Below, piece after piece: positions 34,857-43,778 of a stretch of 64,000 bases of DNA. The notes below the pieces were generated by a model that did no database searches, was not told the origin of the DNA, and saw nothing but the letters and a program-made list of their open reading frames with translations. Where the stretch lies: assembly GCA_934876235.1 (NCBI GenBank), contig CAKXKM010000001.1, positions 1 through 64,000 of the forward strand, in the 5' to 3' direction. The DNA comes from Collinsella sp. AF02-46-1. GTDB taxonomy: Bacteria; Actinomycetota; Coriobacteriia; Coriobacteriales; Coriobacteriaceae. Made by a program: the position numbers and the translations under genes. Positions within the stretch are counted from its first letter, which is position 1. Every line of letters begins with the position of its first letter.

Positions 34857-36110
34857 TTGACCGCCGCAACCACGCCTAAAAGTAAGTCAACCGCCGCCGC
34901 GCTCTCCCCCGCGCGCACCAAGCTCTGCCTGGCGCTGCTCGTGCTGCTGGGATTCTCGCTCGGCTGCTCCGAGTTCGTGGTCATCGGTATCGAGAGCGAC
35001 TTGGCAACGGAACTCGGCGTATCACTTGCTACTGCGGGCCAGCTCATCAGCGTTTTTGCACTGGTCTACGCCATCGCGACGCCGGTGCTTGCGCTCAGCA
35101 CGGGGCGCTTCCGTCGTTACCAGCTGCTCGTGTGCTACAGCATCGTCTTTGTGCTCGGCAACCTGGTCATGGCGTTGGCGCCCAACTTCCAGGTGCTCTT
35201 TATCTCGCGCATCATCCTGGGTTCCGTCTCGGGCGCGCTGCTCGCCGTGGGTGTGACGTACATCCCCGAGCTGCTGTCCCCGCAGCAAACTTCGCTTGCC
35301 ATCTCGGTGGTATATGGTGCGTTTTCCGTGGCAATGGTCTTTGTCACTTCGATCGGCAAGTTTGTGGCCGACACGCTCGATTGGCACGTGGCCATGTACG
35401 GCACGCTTGCCTTTGCCGTTCTGATATGCGGAGCGCTCGTGATGTTTATGCCGCGCGCCGGACAGACCGACGAGCCCGCCACCTTTCGCGAGCAGGCGGG
35501 TCTGCTACGCGAGCCGAGCATCATCACCGGCATGCTCATCTTTTTGTTTGGCGTGGGATCGGTCTATGTGTTCTACGGCTACGTGACGCCTTATCTTGAG
35601 CAGGTGCTGGGCATGGGCACTGTTCAGGCGAGCACCACGCTTATGGCCTACGGCGTGTTCTGCCTGATCTCGAACATCCTGGGCGGATGGATCGACGCAC
35701 GTTTTGGCATGAAGGCACTGCTTGTGACGTTTGTGCTGCAGGCTGCGGCGTTGCTCGGGCTGTTTGCCGTGGGCGGCACCATGCCGCTCGCGCTGGTCTT
35801 TGTCTTTAGCTTGGCGCTGCTCATGTACCTGTTCTCAGTCTCGTGCATCACACACTTTATGGACGTGGCACGCAGCCGCCATCCCAAATCGATGGTACTC
35901 GCGAGCTCGGTAGAACCCATGGCGTTTAACGTCGGCATCTCGTTTGGCACTGCAGTGGGCGGCGCCGTGGTAAGCGGAGTTGGCATTGCCTGCGTGGGCG
36001 CCGTGGGCGCCGCGTTCTCGCTTGTGGCCTGGATGCTCACGCTGGTGACGATTAAGTTGGCTCGCTGGGAGCGCCGTCGTCAATCAGCACAGCCCCGGAT
36101 GCAGGCATAG
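34857..36110 (+). CDS. MFS transporter (DHA1, sugar-efflux/AraJ-like)
   Basis: Twelve-segment proton-coupled exporter-type permease. The first helix reads LLVLLGFSLGCSEFVVIGIESDLA, typical of the YdhP/AraJ/SetA-like subgroup (GxxEFxxxG). The loop 2-3 motif is ALSTGRFRRYQLL, and IILGSVSGALLAVGVTYIPELL is motif C-like. The start is probably TTG at 34857, ten bases after TTGGAG, because the upstream ATG at 34809 lacks a binding site. About 417 residues. It is divergent from the ubiD cluster and shares its control region. Substrate unknown. Confidence 0.88.
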   Translation: MTAATTPKSKSTAAALSPARTKLCLALLVLLGFSLGCSEFVVIGIESDLATELGVSLATAGQLISVFALVYAIATPVLALSTGRFRRYQLLVCYSIVFVLGNLVMALAPNFQVLFISRIILGSVSGALLAVGVTYIPELLSPQQTSLAISVVYGAFSVAMVFVTSIGKFVADTLDWHVAMYGTLAFAVLICGALVMFMPRAGQTDEPATFREQAGLLREPSIITGMLIFLFGVGSVYVFYGYVTPYLEQVLGMGTVQASTTLMAYGVFCLISNILGGWIDARFGMKALLVTFVLQAAALLGLFAVGGTMPLALVFVFSLALLMYLFSVSCITHFMDVARSRHPKSMVLASSVEPMAFNVGISFGTAVGGAVVSGVGIACVGAVGAAFSLVAWMLTLVTIKLARWERRRQSAQPRMQA

Positions 36111-36197
36111 GGGCGAACATAGCCCAAGGTGACGAGCAACCGATGAAAACCGTCCCATACGAGTAGTGTTTATCCGCCTGCAAGCTTCGACAGTGCA

Positions 36198-36257
36198 ATT
36201 TCGTGTATTTCAGATACACGCTTTTATACTATTTCGTGTATTTCAAATACACGAAAT
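36198..36257. promoter_or_regulatory. two tandem palindromes, operator-like, in a convergent gap
   Basis: Site 2 (36231-36257) is a perfect 27-bp palindrome: ATTTCGTGTATTT, C, then the exact inverse. Site 1 (36198-36220) has the same half site and one mismatch in its right arm. Their centres are 33 bases apart, about three DNA turns. Between them is TATACT at 36225-36230. No gene starts close by on either strand in the intended direction, so the regulated gene may be lost. Confidence 0.6.
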
Positions 36258-36273
36258 GCGCGTGGAGCAACTC

Positions 36274-36312
36274 AAAGGCGGCGGCAGACGCATTGTCTGC
36301 CGCCGCCTTTTA
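36274..36312. terminator. bidirectional terminator between MFS and PTS genes
   Basis: AAAGGCGGCGGCAGAC and GTCTGCCGCCGCCTTT form a perfect 16-bp stem with loop GCATT. An A run on the left and a T run on the right serve both strands, ending the convergent MFS and PTS transcripts. Confidence 0.93.
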
Positions 36313-36340
36313 TCCCGGATTTTATAGATATGTGGGGCGT

Positions 36341-37903
36341 TTACTCCATGCCCAGCAGCTCGCGCATCTGAGTCGCGTAGTTAGATGCCATGTTGCCGTA
36401 GACAATCTGCACGCCGCCGTTGACATGCACGATGCCACGCGCTTCGAGCTTTTCGGTAAACTCGGCGTCGTCAACCACCTTGTCACAGTCATTGAGCTGG
36501 ATGCGCAGACGGGTGAAGCAGGCCTCGACAGACTTAATATTGTTGTCGCCGCCCACTGCCTCAACGATGGCGGGAATGAGGTCGCTGATCACAGTCTTGG
36601 GAGCCTTTGCGGCCTCATCGTCGGACTCTTCCTCGCGGCCAGGGGTCTTAAGGTCCTTCTTAAGAATGATGAACTTGAAGACGAAGTAGTACACCACGAA
36701 GTAGATGGGGCCGAGGAACAGGATAACCTGCCAGTTGGAGCCCTTGGCTGCACCCATAATGCCGTTAAAGATCAACGACAAGAGCGGGCCGCCGAAGGAC
36801 GCGGAGCCAGCCACGTTGAACTGCAGGATATAGGTCAGCGCATAAGCAAGACCAGCCATAAGAGCGTGGAACACGTAGAGGATGGGCGCGATAAACAGGA
36901 AGGAGTACTCGAGCGGCTCGGTAATGCCGGAGAGGATGCAAGGCACCACGATGGCAATCATGAGCGCTGCGGTCTTCTTCTTGTTCTTGGGAAGCGCCGT
37001 CTTGTAGAAGGCGAGTGCAGCGCCGGGCAGGCCGAACATGGCGAAGATAACCTTGCCGTTCATGACAAAACGGCTGACCTCGATGTTAAACGGCGTGCTG
37101 GGAGAGCCCAGGATCGCGTTGTAGATATTGATAGCGCCCTGAACAGTCTGGCCGTCGATGGTCTCGACGCCACCAAGCGACGTGAAGAAGAACGGCAAAT
37201 AGACAAAGTGATGCAGGCCAAAAGGCAGGAGCATGCGCTCGCCGGCGCCGTAGACAAATGCACCAAAGGCACCCGTAGTCTTGATGAACTCGGACAGCGC
37301 ACCGAGAGCGTTCTGAATAAACGGGAAAACAAAGGACATGACCAATGCGAGGATGCTGCATGAGAGCAGCGTCACCGCCGGGATAAAGCGCGTACCGTTG
37401 AAGATGGAGAACACGGCAGGCAGCTCAATCTTGTAGTAACGGTTATGCAACCATGCGACGATTGCACCCACCAGAAGACCGCCGATAACACCAGTGTCGA
37501 GCGTGGTGATGCCGAGGATCGTGCTCTGGCCCGTCGTAAGATTCGCGGGATCGATAACGCCAGTCGTCGTAAGGAACGTGCCCATCACGGAATTCATGCA
37601 CATGTAGCCCAAAAAGCCACAAAGCGCCGCGGTAGCCTTCTCGGACTTGGCGAAGCCATAGGCGAGGCAAATCGAGAAGATAACCGGGATGTTGTTCATA
37701 ACGATGCTGGCAGCGGCCTTGAGAATCGAAAAGAAGATCGCAAAGCCCGGAGCAGCAAGCCAGGGAACAGCTGCCGTAAGGGTGGGGCTGGTAAAGGCAT
37801 TGCCAAAGCCCTGAAGGATGCCGGCGATTGGCAGGATCAAGACAGGCGTCATGAGGACTTTGCCCAGGCGCTGGAACTTTGCCAGCAGCTCATCTTTGTT
37901 CAT
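36341..37903 (-). CDS. PTS transporter EIICB, alpha-glucoside/maltose type
   Basis: Glucose-superfamily PTS permease with the EIIC domain first (residues 1 to about 400, ten hydrophobic segments) and EIIB at the C-terminus. The EIIB phospho-cysteine lies in SVEACFTRLRIQLND. No EIIA domain is present, so a separate EIIA-Glc-type protein must phosphorylate it. EIIC landmarks: SLGGVETIDGQTVQGAIN-type loop, TEPLEYSFLFIAPILY. Length 520. The upstream neighbour is a GH4 6-phospho-glucosidase, which points to maltose, trehalose or another alpha-glucoside as substrate. Confidence 0.92.
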   Translation of the reverse strand: MNKDELLAKFQRLGKVLMTPVLILPIAGILQGFGNAFTSPTLTAAVPWLAAPGFAIFFSILKAAASIVMNNIPVIFSICLAYGFAKSEKATAALCGFLGYMCMNSVMGTFLTTTGVIDPANLTTGQSTILGITTLDTGVIGGLLVGAIVAWLHNRYYKIELPAVFSIFNGTRFIPAVTLLSCSILALVMSFVFPFIQNALGALSEFIKTTGAFGAFVYGAGERMLLPFGLHHFVYLPFFFTSLGGVETIDGQTVQGAINIYNAILGSPSTPFNIEVSRFVMNGKVIFAMFGLPGAALAFYKTALPKNKKKTAALMIAIVVPCILSGITEPLEYSFLFIAPILYVFHALMAGLAYALTYILQFNVAGSASFGGPLLSLIFNGIMGAAKGSNWQVILFLGPIYFVVYYFVFKFIILKKDLKTPGREEESDDEAAKAPKTVISDLIPAIVEAVGGDNNIKSVEACFTRLRIQLNDCDKVVDDAEFTEKLEARGIVHVNGGVQIVYGNMASNYATQMRELLGME

Positions 37904-37925
37904 GGGATACCCCTCTTAAAGAAAC

Positions 37926-37956
37926 GGGGCGTGCAGCTCTACAGCCCACACGCCCC
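37926..37956 (-). terminator. hairpin between GH4 and PTS genes, possible attenuator
   Basis: GGGGCGTG and CACGCCCC form an 8-bp stem around a 15-base loop. On the minus strand it is followed by GTTTCTTT, a weak T run, just before the PTS start. Partial termination that lowers the transporter relative to the enzyme is possible. Confidence 0.45.
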
Positions 37957-37985
37957 ATAACAGTTATCAAGCGCTATGGAACTAG

Positions 37986-39311
37986 CTACTTAAGCTCCGG
38001 CCAGTAATCCTTATTGGCCTCGATGAGCTTGTCGAGCACTTTGCGAGCCTTCTTTGCGTCGCCGACCAGACGATTAAGCGTGAGTGCCTGCAGAGCCTTC
38101 TCGTAGGAACCCTCCATCCAAGCCTCAACAGTCAGGCGCTCATAGGCGTACTGGTTCTCCATAAGGCCGCGATAGAAGGTACCGATCTTGCCAACAGCAT
38201 AGGGCTGCGGGCCATTGGCGCCCACGCTTGCCGCAACCTCGACCATGGCGTCATCGGGCATACCCTCGATAATGCCGTTGTTGGGCACAATGACAATGAA
38301 AGTCTTGTTGGTGTTGCGATAAATGGCCGACGTGATTTCCACGATCATATCGCCATGAGCGTCGTTTTGCACAACCGAGGAGTTCTTTGCGGTGCCAACT
38401 TTGGCAACACGCTCGCACTCGGCGAACACGCGCTTCTCACGACCGTTGATAACCTCGTCGGAGCGAGTGTAGTCGGGGTCGAGGTGAGCGACCTTGTACT
38501 CGGGATACAGATAGTACTGCAGATAAGTGTTGGGCAGATAGTCGGGGAAGTCCTCGAGCATGTCCTTGACCATGGCGTAGGTATCAAGCCAGGACTGGTC
38601 ACGCTGCTCGGCATCGGCAGGAAGGAAGCCGTTCTTCTCCGTGTACTCCTTAATCTGCGGGACGAGGTCATGACCCTCTTCATCGTAGATGTGCTTGAAC
38701 CAACCGAAGTGATTGAGGCCGAAGTACACGGGCTCCGTCTTGCTCATATCGCGACCGAGCAGGCGACCGTAAGAGCGCATGAGGTTGACAGGCTGGTCGC
38801 AGATGTTGAGGACGCGATGCTCATCGGGCAGGACGCGCTCGAGACCATATGCCACAATAGCAGCCGGGTTGGTGTAGTTGATAATCCACGCCTCCGGGCT
38901 ATGAGCGCGAACGTCGTTGACGATCTCAACCATGTCATGCATGGAGCGCATACCGTAAGCCATGCCGCCAGGGCCCACCGTTTCCTGGCCGATGATTCCC
39001 ATATGCAGCGGAATCTTCTCGTCCTTGCTACGCATCTCGTAGCCGCCGGTACGAATCTGGCAGAGCACAAAGTCGACGTCGGTGTAAGCCTCGTCCTTAT
39101 CGGTGGTGTAACCAAACTCCACACCGGGCTCCTCCTCGGCGAAGAGGATCTTGCCAAACTCGCCAATCGGACGCTGACGCTCGGCATCGATGTCATAGAG
39201 CATCACGCGGTTCAGCGGCAGAATGTCCATGTGCTTGGTCAGGGCTTTAAGAATGCCAGGGCACCACGTGGAGCCGCCGCCAACGATCACAATATTGAGC
39301 TTATCCTTCAT
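37986..39311 (-). CDS. GH4 family 6-phospho-alpha-glucosidase
   Basis: NAD+- and metal-dependent glycosidase that hydrolyses phosphorylated disaccharides delivered by the PTS. Landmarks are the Rossmann loop IVIVGGGSTWCPGILKAL, YTNPAAIVAYGL, the metal-binding Cys in NICDQPVNLM, FGLNHFGWFK and VQNDAHGDMIVEI. In this family the CDxP type of motif marks alpha-glucosidases. 441 residues; the start has GGAGGGACGG upstream. Operon with the PTS permease, divergent from the RpiR regulator. Confidence 0.92.
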   Translation of the reverse strand: MKDKLNIVIVGGGSTWCPGILKALTKHMDILPLNRVMLYDIDAERQRPIGEFGKILFAEEEPGVEFGYTTDKDEAYTDVDFVLCQIRTGGYEMRSKDEKIPLHMGIIGQETVGPGGMAYGMRSMHDMVEIVNDVRAHSPEAWIINYTNPAAIVAYGLERVLPDEHRVLNICDQPVNLMRSYGRLLGRDMSKTEPVYFGLNHFGWFKHIYDEEGHDLVPQIKEYTEKNGFLPADAEQRDQSWLDTYAMVKDMLEDFPDYLPNTYLQYYLYPEYKVAHLDPDYTRSDEVINGREKRVFAECERVAKVGTAKNSSVVQNDAHGDMIVEITSAIYRNTNKTFIVIVPNNGIIEGMPDDAMVEVAASVGANGPQPYAVGKIGTFYRGLMENQYAYERLTVEAWMEGSYEKALQALTLNRLVGDAKKARKVLDKLIEANKDYWPELK

Positions 39312-39609
39312 GTTCCGTCCCTCCAGGGTTGGCTGATCGGTGTTCTCGAAGACCTTGGGCTCCGCGGTTGTCCTCGGCTTGCTTCGTTTCGATTGATATT
39401 TTGCGACTTGAGCTCATTTGCAAGCCCCTGCGCAGGTCAATGCGAAACGGGGACACATGATTTCGTTCACGACACAGATATGTGTAGGCCGACACGTACG
39501 TTTGCCCAGTTCATGGGTAATAGACAATCTTGACCGATTACCGATTTCTCACCTGGCTACACAAAGCGGTACCATATGTACGGCGAGGTGCGAGGGGCTG
39601 AAACATCTT

Positions 39610-40359
39610 ATGAAAGATCAAGAATCTTTTTATGATCATGTGCGAGCTGGCGAGAGCAAGCTCAACGATCTCGAAAGCGAGATCATGCGCTACATCATCG
39701 AGCTGCGTGACGATATTGACGATGTCACGCTTAAGAGCGTTGCTGAACGGTTCTTTGTCGCTCCCAACACGATCGTAAGGCTTGCCCATAAGCTTGGCTT
39801 CTCGGGGTTTACGGAGCTCAAACAATCGTATTCCGCCTCGCTCGACCGCAATCAATTCACTATCGAGACACTTCCGCTCGACACCCAGCTCGTACAAACC
39901 AAAGACCTGCTTAACGACCGGGTCATCGACTCGGTCGTGAGCCTTATCCAGGACGCCTCGCATATCGTGTTCTTCTGCTCGGGCTTTTCGAAATACCCGT
40001 GCCTCGAGATGGCTGAAAAGCTCAAAATAATGGGCAAGAATACCGATACGCTCAGTGAACGCCACGTCATGAGGCACTACGCAGAACTGCTTGGCAAAAA
40101 CGACCTGGTCTTCAGCGTTTCCGTAAGCGGCGAGACGCAGGTGTCTATTGACGCTACGTCGATAGCCAAAACGCGCGGATGCAAGGTCGTCACACTCACC
40201 GGCTTTTCTCGAAATTCTCTCTCGAAACTAGCCGACTACCCTATCTACACCGTGCAAAAAGAAATCCGCTTGGGCAGCATGGACCTCGACAGTCGATTAA
40301 TGTTCTATTACGTTTTCGAATTGATATTTGAGCGCTATTTCAAACTGGCCAGGAAATAA
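39610..40359 (+). CDS. RpiR/MurR-family transcriptional regulator
   Basis: N-terminal RpiR helix-turn-helix (LESEIMRYIIE, VAERFFVAPNTIVRLAHKLGFSGFTELK) and C-terminal SIS domain (ASHIVFFCSGFSKYPCLEMAEKL, KNDLVFSVSVSGETQ), which binds a phosphosugar. The ATG at 39610 gives 249 residues, while upstream sequence in the same frame is non-coding in character. The divergent GH4-PTS operon is its likely target, induced by a phosphorylated disaccharide. Just downstream lies the broken phosphatase start used as an integration site. Confidence 0.9.
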   Translation: MKDQESFYDHVRAGESKLNDLESEIMRYIIELRDDIDDVTLKSVAERFFVAPNTIVRLAHKLGFSGFTELKQSYSASLDRNQFTIETLPLDTQLVQTKDLLNDRVIDSVVSLIQDASHIVFFCSGFSKYPCLEMAEKLKIMGKNTDTLSERHVMRHYAELLGKNDLVFSVSVSGETQVSIDATSIAKTRGCKVVTLTGFSRNSLSKLADYPIYTVQKEIRLGSMDLDSRLMFYYVFELIFERYFKLARK

Positions 40360-40419
40360 AACTCTGTATGTGCCCGGCTTCGACTCTTTAGCAGCCTCCT
40401 ATATGAAAGGTATCGTTCT

Positions 40420-40482
40420 ATGCAACGCGTACTGTTTATCTGTCATGGGAACATCTGCAGATTCAGAAAAATGCCTAGCTAG
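40420..40482 (+). pseudogene. 5' fragment of low-molecular-weight protein tyrosine phosphatase gene, cut by element insertion
   Basis: The frame reads MQRVLFICHGNIC, matching the first 13 residues of the intact phosphatase at 47969 (MRKILFVCHGNIC). It then runs into unrelated sequence and stops at a TAG (40480-40482). A GAAAGG lies upstream, so this is the native translation start, separated from the body of the gene by the inserted element. Confidence 0.9.
40439..40457 (+). repeat. left attachment-site core (attL)
   Basis: TCTGTCATGGGAACATCTG, identical to 47988-48006. The repeat encodes the CHGNIC part of the phosphatase P-loop, so integration is targeted to the most conserved part of the gene. 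Confidence 0.88.
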
Positions 40483-41070
40483 TTAGGATCCCGGCGAACC
40501 ATATCGCGTACCTTACGACGTTTTTACGACTTTGAGCCCCGATGCGATATTGCCGTGATGGAGAAAAGCAACTCCTTTCGCCTTTCCCCAGTAGCTGAAG
40601 AACGGAGAATCGAGCATAAGCATTCCTTTCCGGTCGTCTCAAACCTCTGCAATTTGGAGGGTAAATCGCGAAAGCTAATATCTCAAACACCAGAAAAATC
40701 AAGTCGATGACCTCGCTCAACATTCACGACGCCCCACCATCGCATGCTAGTTACAAGAAGCGGATGCACTAGTATTCTTTCAATCGACTTGCAAACCCCT
40801 TCAAGCGTCCAACGCAATGGCGTGCTTTCAGACGCAACGCCTCCTTGCGTCCGCATTATTGCTTTGTTAGACTCTACGGAAGAATTCAGCGCAGGCCCAT
40901 ATGCCAAGCCAGCGCCCCGGAAAGGAAAAGGATTCGTGAAGCTGTAGACGATACATATCGACGCCAATTTGCAAATTGCCATCTATCCAAGAATAAATCT
41001 GGCCGCACATTTGTCGTATCGTCTTTTCACTGATCCTCGTATATCCTAAACACTACCTTTGCGAGCATTG
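40483..41070. other. left end of the element, no recognisable gene
   Basis: About 600 bases of mixed composition. Short frames exist on both strands (for example 40744-40947 plus and 40475-40723 minus), but none has a convincing ribosome binding site or protein-like composition. It may hold regulatory sites or remnants of lost element genes. Confidence 0.5.
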
Positions 41071-41181
41071 CCGTCGACTCATTTTCTTTCAGCTTGACTC
41101 GAGTCGACGGGCGTTCACGTTGGTCGGAACGAGCCAATCAGAGCATATGCGGCAAAACGCGGCCTCCCATGCCGAGGAGGC
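41071..41181 (+). promoter_or_regulatory. leader of the ABC-F gene with two hairpins, one hiding the ribosome binding site
   Basis: Stem 1 is CCGTCGACTC (41071-41080) with GAGTCGACGG (41101-41110). Stem 2 is GCCTCC (41162-41167) with GGAGGC (41176-41181), which contains the GAGGAGG binding site of the ABC-F gene. A small overlapping frame from 41144 encodes MRQNAASHAEEAQCQEPI and could be a leader peptide. Drug-induced opening of such leaders is known for ABC-F and erm genes. Here it is inference. Confidence 0.45.
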
Positions 41182-41184
41182 ACA

Positions 41185-42723
41185 ATGTCAAGAACCAATT
41201 TGAACAGCTCCACCACCCTCGTTCTTTCCCATATTACTTATGCATATCCTGGCAGCGCAATGCCCGCACTCGACAACGTGTCGGCGACATTTGCCCCCGG
41301 CTGGCACGGCATCGTCGGAGACAACGGGTGCGGGAAATCAACTTTCGTCCGCATTGCGTGCGGACTTCTGATTCCAGATCGCGGCGTCGTTTCACCGCGT
41401 CTCGTCTCCGCATATTGCGCGCAAGAAGCCGGAGTCGAACCGCCCATGCTCTTCGATTTTGCGTGCGACTTCGCCCCGGCGACCACGCACCTCAGAAGGA
41501 TGCTCCGCATCACCGATGATATGCTCTGGCGTTTTTCCGAGCTCTCCGGTGGCGAGCAGAAGAAAATTCAAATAGCCGTCGCGCTTTGGCAGAATCCCGA
41601 TCTTCTGGCAATGGATGAACCGACTAACCATGTGGACGCAGAATGCAGAAGGCAGATTTGCAAAGCACTCGCCGAGTACAAGGGTATTGGCCTCCTCGTC
41701 TCGCACGACCGTGCGTTGCTCGACTCCTTGGCAAAGGACTGCCTGTGCTTTGAGTCGGGGCACGTCACCATGCGCCCCGGCAACTACTCCCAAGCTCGCT
41801 CGCAGGCGAATCTGGAGCGCGAAAGCGCGGCGCGGGCCAAATCGATTGCGCGATCCAAAGAAAAGCGCATGAAGGCTGAGTATATCAGGCGCGTTGAAAA
41901 CGCCTCACGGTCCGCATCCAAGAGAAGCGCCCGTCATGTCGATCCGAAGGATCACGACGCGAAAGCACGAATCAAACTCGCCATTCTCACTGGCAGAGAC
42001 GGCGTTGCGGGCAAGCTCGCTTCGCGCATGGACTCCCGAATCCAGCGCGCGCAAGCCGCCGTCGACGCCCACCATGTCGAAAAGCGCTACGAAAGCACCT
42101 TGTGGATGGAAGCGCAACCCAGCCCGCGCAAAACACTGATTCACGTCAGCTCAGATCGCATACCGTGCGGCCCGAGGCAATCTTTGCGGGTTCCCGAGAT
42201 TTATCTGGGAAATACCGATCATCTGGGCATAAGCGGCCCCAACGGAGCGGGGAAAACAACACTGGTCAATCATATCCTGGAGATATTGGAAGGCCGCAAG
42301 GCCACGGGATTGGACATTCGCACGCTGTATATCCCTCAGGAAGTCGACGATTCATCCTCAATTGAATTCCTCTCGGAAATCAAGGACCTGCCCCAAGCCG
42401 AACGTGGAGCCCTGCTTTCGATCGTTGCGCAACTCAATTCGGATCCCGAACGAATATTGTCCGGCGAGAACATCAGCCCGGGGGAGCTGCGGAAGCTCAT
42501 GCTCGCCCGCGGTATACTAGATGCCCCCGAAATCATCGTCATGGACGAACCCACGAATCACCTGGACCTGCACTCGGTGGAGGCACTCGAGCGAGCGCTT
42601 TCCGCCTTTCCCGGCGCGCTTGTTTTGGTGAGCCATGACGAGCAGTTCCTCTCGGCCTCATGCCCCCTCCGCTTGGATTTGGCCCCAAAAGAGGAGCACA
42701 CTATTGGTCAGCCCCTCCTCTAG
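41185..42723 (+). CDS. ABC-F family ATPase, possible ribosomal protection (antibiotic resistance) protein
   Basis: Two ABC domains in one soluble chain without membrane segments. Domain 1: GDNGCGKSTFVRIACG, LSGGEQKKIQIAVALWQ, DLLAMDEPTNHVD. Domain 2: GPNGAGKTTLVNHILEI, signature altered to ISPGELRKLMLARG, IIVMDEPTNHLDLHS. The linker (residues ~205-290) is long, basic and helical, as in antibiotic-resistance ABC-F proteins that reach the ribosomal peptidyl-transferase centre. 512 residues. The ATG at 41185 follows GAGGAGGCACA. As cargo on a mobile element, resistance is likely, but the drug class cannot be read from sequence. Confidence 0.85.
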   Translation: MSRTNLNSSTTLVLSHITYAYPGSAMPALDNVSATFAPGWHGIVGDNGCGKSTFVRIACGLLIPDRGVVSPRLVSAYCAQEAGVEPPMLFDFACDFAPATTHLRRMLRITDDMLWRFSELSGGEQKKIQIAVALWQNPDLLAMDEPTNHVDAECRRQICKALAEYKGIGLLVSHDRALLDSLAKDCLCFESGHVTMRPGNYSQARSQANLERESAARAKSIARSKEKRMKAEYIRRVENASRSASKRSARHVDPKDHDAKARIKLAILTGRDGVAGKLASRMDSRIQRAQAAVDAHHVEKRYESTLWMEAQPSPRKTLIHVSSDRIPCGPRQSLRVPEIYLGNTDHLGISGPNGAGKTTLVNHILEILEGRKATGLDIRTLYIPQEVDDSSSIEFLSEIKDLPQAERGALLSIVAQLNSDPERILSGENISPGELRKLMLARGILDAPEIIVMDEPTNHLDLHSVEALERALSAFPGALVLVSHDEQFLSASCPLRLDLAPKEEHTIGQPLL

Positions 42724-43084
42724 CGCTCAGGCATGTCTTCTGCAAGCCGCCTTCTTCTGATATCCCCTCCCCCGTTTTGCAAGCAACTCAGCGCAAATGG
42801 CCCATCCCCCTCAGCCTGAAGGCTCAGCGACACCAACGATACCGACGATTCAATATCTGGATGTCCATATTTGCCCCATCTGGGTGATTATTAAATTGTG
42901 TTTGTTCCGTGATTGAATACTTTGTCATCATTACGCCCCACTTCTTCTCATCAGAGGACGTCGAGAACGACAGGTCCTTGCGAAATAATCCCAGCTCAGA
43001 AGCTTATGGCATGATGTGCTCACCGAGTGCTCGATGACGATTGACGAATCGTCGGTAATATCCAATTTTAGGAAAGAGGTGTGT
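42724..43084. other. intergenic region in the element, no gene seen
   Basis: About 360 bases without a supported frame. TTGAATACTTTGTCATCATT-like AT-rich sequence near 42910 could hold a promoter for the following genes. No origin of transfer was recognised. Confidence 0.45.
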
Positions 43085-43408
43085 ATGACCCGACCGAAGA
43101 TCATGCGCGGACCGTTTGAATGCGGCTCCATCTCAACAACCAGTACGGCAATGTCGTCTATAAAGGAGTCTTCGGCGAGCATGCCGACTTGTTCTGAACG
43201 AGCTGTTCGACATGCCCTGAAGGCCGAAGAGATGTTCTCTCGCGTCATGTATCGCCAGATTCTTTGTGCCCACACGAAGCTCCATGGGGCAATGTTTGGG
43301 GACGATGATCTTCATGCCGCAACAAGAAATGTCGAGGAGATCTTGCGCAACGTCCTGCGCCTCTATCTCGATGTCCACGGCGAGCCGCAACGCGGAGTCA
43401 GCAAATAA
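43085..43408 (+). pseudogene. small element protein gene, probably frameshifted
   Basis: One frame starts MTRPKIMRGPFE with an AGAGG binding site upstream and ends ERAVRHALKAEEMFSRVMYR...GEPQRGVSK. The middle ~75 bases look more protein-like in another frame (MRLHLNNQYGNVVYKGVF, then GEHADLF at 43120-43195). Removing one T at about 43195 joins GEHADLF to ERAVRHALKAEE. This suggests two compensating indels. A continuous 108-residue reading also exists, so an intact but odd gene cannot be excluded. No family recognised. Confidence 0.45.
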
Positions 43409-43430
43409 TTGGATTGAGAGGAGTTCGAGT

Positions 43431-43778
43431 ATGAGGAAATTGAATCAGTTTATGAAGTTCGATTGGGAAGCTTTTGCGAAAGGCAAGCGTTTCCTTTGTG
43501 TCGGAGGTGGTAAATGGGTTGATTAAAACACCAAAGAGCATCGCGGCACCAAGATCGACGTGGTGATCACAACCGATAACACGCAGTATCACCAAAACGA
43601 AGGCGAGGTGGTCAGCAATCGTTTCGAGAAGCTTTCCATCAAGGTTTCGAACGATATCGAGATTCCCGTCAATCAGCACGTCATTCCCACCGGCGTGGTC
43701 GCAAAGGTTTACGGTGATTATCGCAACCAGTTGTCCATCACGGCGGACGGCATTACCGTCATCCCCGCGAAGGGCTAG
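43431..43778 (+). pseudogene. DUF961/YdcP-like element gene interrupted by an in-frame TAA
   Basis: The ATG at 43431 (preceded by GAGAGGAG) gives MRKLNQFMKFDWEAFAKGKR, ending GGGKWVD and then TAA at 43524-43526. The same frame goes on without a break: NTKEHRGTKIDVVITTDNTQ, then NRFEKLSIKVSND to a TAG at 43776. Together they resemble the DUF961 proteins found next to the FtsK-type gene in Tn916-like elements. The simplest reading is a sense codon (for example TAT) changed to TAA. A GTG at 43560 might restart a 72-residue product. Confidence 0.65.

Noticed and set aside
36255..36326. Small frame MRVEQLKGGGRRIVC following the twin palindromes
   Set aside because: It overlaps the perfect bidirectional terminator stem, lacks a ribosome binding site and resembles no protein.
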